Source: Chromobacterium alkanivorans (GTDB lineage: Bacteria; Pseudomonadota; Gammaproteobacteria; Burkholderiales; Chromobacteriaceae). From it: 60,807 nt of DNA. This document shows, piece by piece, positions 52,855 to 60,807 of this stretch. Within the stretch, counting starts at the first letter, position 1, and each line of letters begins with the position of its first letter. The translations under genes and the position numbers were made by a program. The stretch spans positions 1 to 60,807 of the forward strand of contig NZ_JAFHKL010000021.1 of the NCBI RefSeq assembly GCF_016937655.1. Reading direction: 5' to 3'. Below the pieces are notes generated by a model. It was not told the origin of the DNA and searched no databases. It saw nothing but the letters and a program-made list of their open reading frames with translations.

Positions 52855-52883
52855 AACGGGCAAGCGCAGCTTGCCCGTTTTTT
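52855..52883 (+). terminator. Rho-independent terminator after maeB
   Basis: A perfect 11-bp stem AACGGGCAAGC / GCTTGCCCGTT with a GCA loop and a six-T run, 30 bp past the stop. Confidence 0.92.
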
Positions 52884-52903
52884 CTTCGCCGAGGGAACAG
52901 CCC

Positions 52904-53158
52904 ATGAGCAACGAATTCAACCCCAACGATCCCTTCGCCCTGTTCCGCCAGTTCTGGCAAACCGCCACCCCGCCGGGCATGCAGCCGTTTCTGCCGCCGA
53001 TGAGCGAGGAGGAGATAGACCGCAAGCTGGCCGAATTGCGCGTGGTGGAAAGCTGGCTGACCATGAATATGGGCATGCTCAGCATGCAGATCAAAGCCCT
53101 GGAAATGCAGAAGTCCGCGCTGCACTCGATGCGGCCGAAAGACCCGCCGCACAACTGA
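52904..53158 (+). CDS. PhaM-like polyhydroxyalkanoate granule-associated protein (short form)
   Basis: The 84-residue protein starts at the ATG at 52904, with GAGGGA upstream; the longer frame would begin inside the terminator. It has the PhaM pattern: an N-terminal DPFALFRQFWQTA region, then PPMSEEEIDRKLAELRVVESWLTMNMGMLSMQIKALEMQKSAL. In Ralstonia, PhaM activates PHB synthase and ties granules to DNA through a long Lys/Ala-rich tail. This protein stops right after the helical core and lacks that tail, so it could bind synthase but probably not the nucleoid. Confidence 0.75.
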   Translation: MSNEFNPNDPFALFRQFWQTATPPGMQPFLPPMSEEEIDRKLAELRVVESWLTMNMGMLSMQIKALEMQKSALHSMRPKDPPHN

Positions 53159-53342
53159 GGCCGCCCCCGCCCCCGCGCGGCCGCGCTCAAGTTTGCTTGG
53201 CGCGCAAACAACGCTACACTCTACCGTCCGGCCGCGGATCTTCCTGGCAGAAGCCCGCGGTCGCCATGCCTCAAGGTGATGAACGGGACGGCTCGCCCTC
53301 CCCTTTCCCATAACAATTAACGACCAATTTTCCGCGGACTCC

Positions 53343-55046
53343 ATGCGTTTCTCCACTCCTTACGCCGCGCAGCCCGCAGATTCCGGCCTGCCTTCCATCC
53401 CCGTCTGGCTGTTCTTGCTTATCGCCGTCGCCTGGCTGCTGCCCGGCCTGGTAGGCCATGAGCCCTGGAAGCCGGACGAAGCCTATACCTTCGGCCTGGT
53501 GCGCCATGTCGCGGAGACCGGCGACTGGATCGTGCCGACGCTGGCCGGCGAGCCCTTCATGGAAAAGCCGCCGCTGTTCTTCATCAGCGCCGCCTTCACC
53601 ATGCAATTGTTCGGCGGCTGGCTCAGCGCGCCGGACGCCGCCCGCCTGGCCGCCGGCGGCTGGATGGCGCTGGCGCTGGCCGGCACCGCCGTCTCCGCCG
53701 GCGCCTTGTACGGCCGGCGCGCCGCGGCCTGGGGCGCCTTGCTGCTGCTGGGTTGCCTGGGCCTGCCGATGCGCGCCCATCAAATGATCACCGACACCGC
53801 CCTGCTGGCCGGCATGGCCTGGGGGCTGGCCGGACTGGTGCTGCTGCGCCGACGCGCCTTGCTAGGCGGCGCGCTGCTGGGCCTGGGCGGCGGCGCCGCC
53901 TTCTTGAGCAAGGGCCTGCTGGGCCCCGGCTGCCTGGGCCTGACCGCCTTGCTGCTGCCGCTGCATCCCGATTACCGCAACCGCCGTTACGCCGGCGGCC
54001 TGCTGCTGGCTGCGCTGATCGGCCTGCCGCTGGCCGCGCTGTGGGGCTTGAGCCTGTACTTGCGCGATCCGGCCTTGTTCCAGCTCTGGTTCAAGGTGAA
54101 CAACTTCGGCCGTTTCGACGGCAGCGCCCATCTGGGCCCCAAGGCGCCGCGCCTGTTCTATGGCCGCACCCTGCCCTGGTACGGCATCCCGGTGTTGCCT
54201 CTGGCGCTGTGGGGCTTGTGGCGCGGCCGCCGGCAATGGACCCGAGCCTGGCCCGCCGCGCCGGCCTTGCTGTGGCTGGTGACGCTGACGGTCTTGTCGC
54301 TGGCGGGCGACGCCCGCGAGCTGTACGCGATGCCCTTGCTGTTGCCGCTGGCGCTGCTGGCCATCGCCGGCTTGCGCGCCGGCGACGCCCATCGCGGCTG
54401 GCGCGCCTTGTCCGGCTTCAGCCTGCTGCTCTGCCTGACGCTGGGCGCCGTGGTGCTCGTCGTCGCCTGGGTGCTCTCCACCGGCGAACCCGCGCAATGG
54501 GCCAGCCATCTGCTGCACCGCAAGTTCACCGACTGGCATCCGCAGTGGCATCCGTGGACCTGGCTGGCCTTCGGCCTGATCGCCGGCGGCGTGATCTGGC
54601 TATGGCGACGCTTCCCGACCGACACCGCCCCTGGCTTCGCCTGGCGCTGGAGCCTGACCATCGTGCTGCTGTGGGGCGGCCTGGCCACGCTGTGGCTGCC
54701 GGCGCTGGATCACGGCATGCGCTATCGCGAAACCTTCGCCCCGCTGCGACCCGTCCTCGCCGACATCGGCCGACAGGGCGAGTGCGTCGCCAGCGTCGGC
54801 CTGGGCGAGCCGCAACGCGCGCTGCTGGACTACTACGCCGACTACCGCACGCTGCGGCTGGAAAGCGCGCCGCTGGCCAAAAACTGCCGCTGGCTGCTGG
54901 TCCAGTCCCTGCACGACCAGTTGCCGCCCTACCTGGCCGGTCTGAAGCCCGCGGAAAGTTTTCAGCGCCCGGGAGACCCCAAGGAGCGCTTCCGCCTTTA
55001 CCGGCTGGAGCAACCACTGGGCCAGCTGTTGAAGGCCAAGAAATAA
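53343..55046 (+). CDS. ArnT-like membrane glycosyltransferase (GT83/PMT family)
   Basis: The 567-residue protein has about eleven or twelve membrane segments. The first periplasmic loop carries the family signature GHEPWKPDEAYTFGLVRHV, with the catalytic Asp-Glu pair, and then TGDWIVPTLAGEPFMEKPPLFF. Such enzymes move a sugar from undecaprenyl phosphate to lipid A or another periplasmic acceptor. The C-terminal about 100 residues are soluble. Without the rest of an arn operon nearby, the sugar and acceptor cannot be fixed, and aminoarabinose should not be assumed. Confidence 0.85.
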   Translation: MRFSTPYAAQPADSGLPSIPVWLFLLIAVAWLLPGLVGHEPWKPDEAYTFGLVRHVAETGDWIVPTLAGEPFMEKPPLFFISAAFTMQLFGGWLSAPDAARLAAGGWMALALAGTAVSAGALYGRRAAAWGALLLLGCLGLPMRAHQMITDTALLAGMAWGLAGLVLLRRRALLGGALLGLGGGAAFLSKGLLGPGCLGLTALLLPLHPDYRNRRYAGGLLLAALIGLPLAALWGLSLYLRDPALFQLWFKVNNFGRFDGSAHLGPKAPRLFYGRTLPWYGIPVLPLALWGLWRGRRQWTRAWPAAPALLWLVTLTVLSLAGDARELYAMPLLLPLALLAIAGLRAGDAHRGWRALSGFSLLLCLTLGAVVLVVAWVLSTGEPAQWASHLLHRKFTDWHPQWHPWTWLAFGLIAGGVIWLWRRFPTDTAPGFAWRWSLTIVLLWGGLATLWLPALDHGMRYRETFAPLRPVLADIGRQGECVASVGLGEPQRALLDYYADYRTLRLESAPLAKNCRWLLVQSLHDQLPPYLAGLKPAESFQRPGDPKERFRLYRLEQPLGQLLKAKK

Positions 55047-55065
55047 TTACAACGGAATCAATTTC

Positions 55066-55125
55066 CGACGAAATTGTCACAATTCGTCACAATTTGCCCA
55101 ATATTCCTTAACAATCACAGCGCCG
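55066..55125 (+). promoter_or_regulatory. Tandem 10-bp repeats upstream of the VirK/YbjX gene
   Basis: GTCACAATTC (55,076) and GTCACAATTT (55,086) are adjacent direct repeats spaced one helical turn, the usual design of OmpR/PhoB-family response-regulator sites. A further CAATCAC lies at about 55,112. They sit in an AT-rich island 80 bp before the start codon. Confidence 0.5.
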
Positions 55126-55166
55126 CGATAACGTAGCCTTAACCCTTTTTTTCTTGAGGTTATGGT

Positions 55167-56090
55167 ATGTCGGCGCTGAACGCGGTGGATTTGTTCTGGT
55201 CCCTTGCCAGCGGGCGCTTCTCCCGCGAGGACGGATTCGACGAGGGGAAGAACCGCTGCAAATTCGCGCTGCGCGGACTGTTGACCTTGCCCTGGACGCT
55301 GCGCTGGCTGGACAGCTGGGGTCAACCCGCGCTGCGCCGCCATCTTCAGGCCAACCCGCGGCTGGCCTGCAAGCTGCACCGTCCTTATCTCTACCGCTCG
55401 CTTGGCCCGAGCGGCAAGCTGGCGGCCCTGCGCGAGCACTATCAGGCGCTGGCGGAACGGGTGTCCCCCGCCGCCTACCGCAGCCTGCTCAGCGACGCCG
55501 GCCTGACGCTGGCCGAACTGCAGGGCAAAAACGAGGCCGCGATCACGGCGCTGCTGACGCATCGCCACAGCTTCGACAAGGAAGGCGAGTTGTCCTTGCA
55601 AATCTGCTCGGAAGAGCGGATCGCCATCGCCACGCTGACCTTCACCATCACCCGCCGCCAGGGCGAAACCGCCATCATCATCGGCGGCTTGCAAGGCCCG
55701 CGCAAACCTCATGGCGCCGACGCCGTCCACCAGTTGACCAAGCAAAGCCACGGGCTGTTTCCCAAACGTCTGGCGGTGGAAGCCTTGGTCGCGCTGGCCC
55801 GGGAAATCGGCGCCAGCCAGGTGCTGGCGGTCAGCAAGTGGCAGCACATCTACAGTTCCTGGCGCTATCGTCGCCAGTTCTTCGCCGATTACGACAGTTT
55901 CTGGGACACCTTCGACGCCCAGCCCACCGCTTGCAAACGCTTCTTCAGCCTGCCGCTGCAACTGCCGCGCAAGCCGCTGACCGAAATCGCCAGCAAGAAG
56001 CGCGCGGAATATCAGCGCCGCTACGCGCTGCTGGACGAGCTGGTCGACCAGAGCCGCCGCGCCGTCACGCTCCGGGCCGCCGCAAACTGA
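55167..56090 (+). CDS. VirK/YbjX family protein (DUF535)
   Basis: The 307-residue soluble protein matches the DUF535/VirK/YbjX family. It has an N-terminal HRPYLYRSLG segment, the EGELSLQI region, GGLQGPRKP, and the typical ALAREIGASQVLAVSKWQHIYSSWRYR. In enterics the family is PhoP-regulated and linked to resistance to antimicrobial peptides and lipid A trafficking. Its molecular action is not settled. It follows an ArnT-like gene and tandem regulatory repeats, fitting an envelope-stress role. A TTGAGG site precedes the ATG. The last 26 bp overlap the convergent flavin reductase gene. Confidence 0.88.
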   Translation: MSALNAVDLFWSLASGRFSREDGFDEGKNRCKFALRGLLTLPWTLRWLDSWGQPALRRHLQANPRLACKLHRPYLYRSLGPSGKLAALREHYQALAERVSPAAYRSLLSDAGLTLAELQGKNEAAITALLTHRHSFDKEGELSLQICSEERIAIATLTFTITRRQGETAIIIGGLQGPRKPHGADAVHQLTKQSHGLFPKRLAVEALVALAREIGASQVLAVSKWQHIYSSWRYRRQFFADYDSFWDTFDAQPTACKRFFSLPLQLPRKPLTEIASKKRAEYQRRYALLDELVDQSRRAVTLRAAAN

Positions 56091-56673
56091 AAGCGGCTTC
56101 CGCGCGGCTGAACTCGTCGCCGCCCAGCTTGCCCACCAAGGCCAGCGCCTTGCTCGCCACGCGGCCGTCGCGCCAGGCCTCGTCCGCCACATGCACGTGG
56201 CGCACCTCCCCCAGCACCAGATTGCCGGCCCCCGCGCCGTCGCCCAAGGCCAGGCACTGGTTCAGCACGCACTCGAAACGCAGCGGCGCCTGCTCCACGC
56301 CCGGCGCCCTCACCTGCCGGCTGCGGGCCTTGCCCACGCCGGCCAGATCGAACTCGTCCACCTCCGGCGCATAAGGGCCGCAGCTGAGGTTCATCGCCTC
56401 CGCCAAATGCTCGGGCACCACATTGACCACGAACTCGCCGGTGGCGCGAATATTGGCCAGGGTATCCTTCTCGCCGCCGCCGGCCGGCGTCAGAATGCTC
56501 AGCGCCAGCACCGGCGGCTTCACGCTGGCCACGGTAAAGAAGGAAAACGGCGCCAGATTGGCCACGCCCAGCAAATCCTGAGTGCTGACCCAGGCAATGG
56601 GCCGGGGCTGCACGCTGCCCACCAGCAAGGGGTAGACCGCCTCCGGCGGCAAGGTCTTGATGTCGCAGTCCAT
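56065..56673 (-). CDS. Flavin reductase-like FMN-binding protein
   Basis: The 202-residue protein has the flavin reductase-like split-barrel pattern LVGSVQPRPIAWVSTQD, NLAPFSFFTVASVKPPVLALSI, KDTLANIRATGEFVVNVV. It likely binds FMN and reduces it, or serves as an oxidoreductase of the DIM6/NTAB group. The substrate is unknown. A strong AAGGAGG site precedes the ATG. The 3' end overlaps the convergent VirK/YbjX gene by 26 bp. Confidence 0.9.
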   Translation of the reverse strand: MDCDIKTLPPEAVYPLLVGSVQPRPIAWVSTQDLLGVANLAPFSFFTVASVKPPVLALSILTPAGGGEKDTLANIRATGEFVVNVVPEHLAEAMNLSCGPYAPEVDEFDLAGVGKARSRQVRAPGVEQAPLRFECVLNQCLALGDGAGAGNLVLGEVRHVHVADEAWRDGRVASKALALVGKLGGDEFSRAEAAFSLRRPGA

Positions 56674-56784
56674 ATCGATTCCTCCTTGATGCCATCATTC
56701 TAATGCTGCATAGCAACAAAATACTAGTGCCGCCAAATGCGCCCGGCGATGGTGTCGCAACCGCTCGGCAGGTAAAATGGCGCG

Positions 56785-60234
<3,450 letters not shown>

Positions 60235-60251
60235 GCCGCCGCGCTCCCGCC

Positions 60252-60276
60252 AAGCCGCGCCCAGCGCGGCTTTTTT
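60252..60276 (+). terminator. Rho-independent terminator after dnaE
   Basis: Perfect 9-bp stem AAGCCGCGC / GCGCGGCTT, CCA loop, continuing into a six-T run. Confidence 0.9.
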
Positions 60277-60355
60277 CATGCCCGCGCTTTGCAAGCGCCG
60301 GACATTGCAGTAGGCTTCCCCGCTCAAACGCACCACAGCAAAAGGATGTTTTCAG

Positions 60356-60799
60356 ATGACGGCACGCCCGGCGCAACTCCAAGACGTCGCCCCGGTCTTC
60401 CAGATCGAGCAAGCGGTATTCGGCCACCACGTCTATCCGGACTTTTTCTTCCGCCAGGCCCATGACCTGTGGCCGGACCTGTTCTTCGTCGCGCCGGGCG
60501 CGCAAGACGGCGAGCTGGGCGGCTACATCATCGGCGCGCCGGGCAGCGGGCCAGGCGAATTCTGGATCATGTCGCTGGCGGTCCACCAGCATTGCCGCGG
60601 ACAAGGCGTAGGCAAGCAACTGCTGCAAGCCTTGCTGCAGGCGCTGCGGACTCGCCAGGCCAGCCACGCCAAGCTGACGGTTCACCCCGACAACTCCGCG
60701 GCCAGGCTGTACCAGCAGCTTGGCTTTGTCGTTGTCGAGCATCAGCCTCATTACTTCGGCGACAACGATCCACGCCTGGTGATGCGCCTGGACTTCTAA
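60356..60799 (+). CDS. GNAT family N-acetyltransferase, RimI-like
   Basis: The 147-residue protein has the GNAT fold pattern: an N-terminal QLQDVAPVFQIEQAVFGHHVYPDFFF, a GGYIIGAPG strand, and the acetyl-CoA loop SLAVHQHCRGQGVGKQLLQALL (R/Q-x-x-G-x-G/A). The end has NSAARLYQQLGFVVVEHQPHYF. It resembles RimI-type acetyltransferases that modify ribosomal proteins or small amines, but the substrate cannot be read from sequence. An AAGGA site lies before the ATG. It is complete and ends eight bases before the window edge. Confidence 0.88.
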   Translation: MTARPAQLQDVAPVFQIEQAVFGHHVYPDFFFRQAHDLWPDLFFVAPGAQDGELGGYIIGAPGSGPGEFWIMSLAVHQHCRGQGVGKQLLQALLQALRTRQASHAKLTVHPDNSAARLYQQLGFVVVEHQPHYFGDNDPRLVMRLDF

Positions 60800-60807
60800 T
60801 TCTAAGA

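Overview
The window looks like a chromosomal segment of a GC-rich betaproteobacterium, most likely Chromobacterium or a close relative in the Neisseriales. The grounds are the high-GC core genes, a DUF1484-type protein (a family I know mainly from Chromobacterium and Ralstonia), a PhaM-like polyhydroxybutyrate granule protein, and the makeup of the type VI secretion locus. The species call is an inference.

About two thirds of the window (1-37.4 kb) is one complete type VI secretion system (T6SS) made of two divergent gene sets that leave a shared regulatory region at about 26.25-26.43 kb. Leftward from there run an M15 peptidase, tssM, tagF, tssB, tssC, hcp, an OmpA-like lipoprotein, vgrG copy 1, a DUF4123 adaptor, a VasX-like pore-forming effector, two paralogous membrane proteins, tssF, tssG, clpV, an unrecognised membrane protein, a PAAR tip and tssA, ending at a Rho-independent terminator. 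Rightward run tssJ, tssK, tssL, tssE, vgrG copy 2 and a large Rhs effector. All thirteen core subunits (TssA-TssM) are present. The two vgrG genes share about 2.3 kb of near-identical DNA in inverted orientation, with divergent 3' ends and different cargo on the outer sides. The layout could therefore swap cargo modules by inversion.

The Rhs protein (32.85-37.36 kb) ends in an AT-rich, probably exchanged tip that carries a CAE...CxxC pattern typical of nucleic-acid deaminase toxins. Its presumed immunity gene overlaps the stop codon. From 37.4 to 42 kb lies an AT-rich graveyard: a vestige of an older rhs core fused at an ATGA junction to an orphan immunity-like gene, three or four further small unrecognised genes, and two copies of a DUF1484 gene (one decayed) in direct repeat around part of it.

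The remainder is ordinary chromosome. It holds nadB, a small inverted-repeat element, a DUF1993 gene, a C4-dicarboxylate block (DctS/DctB-like sensor kinase divergent from TRAP transporter dctPQM, then malic enzyme maeB), the PhaM-like gene, an ArnT-like glycosyltransferase, a VirK/YbjX gene, a flavin reductase, dnaE and a GNAT acetyltransferase. I saw no tRNA, rRNA, CRISPR array or intact insertion sequence.
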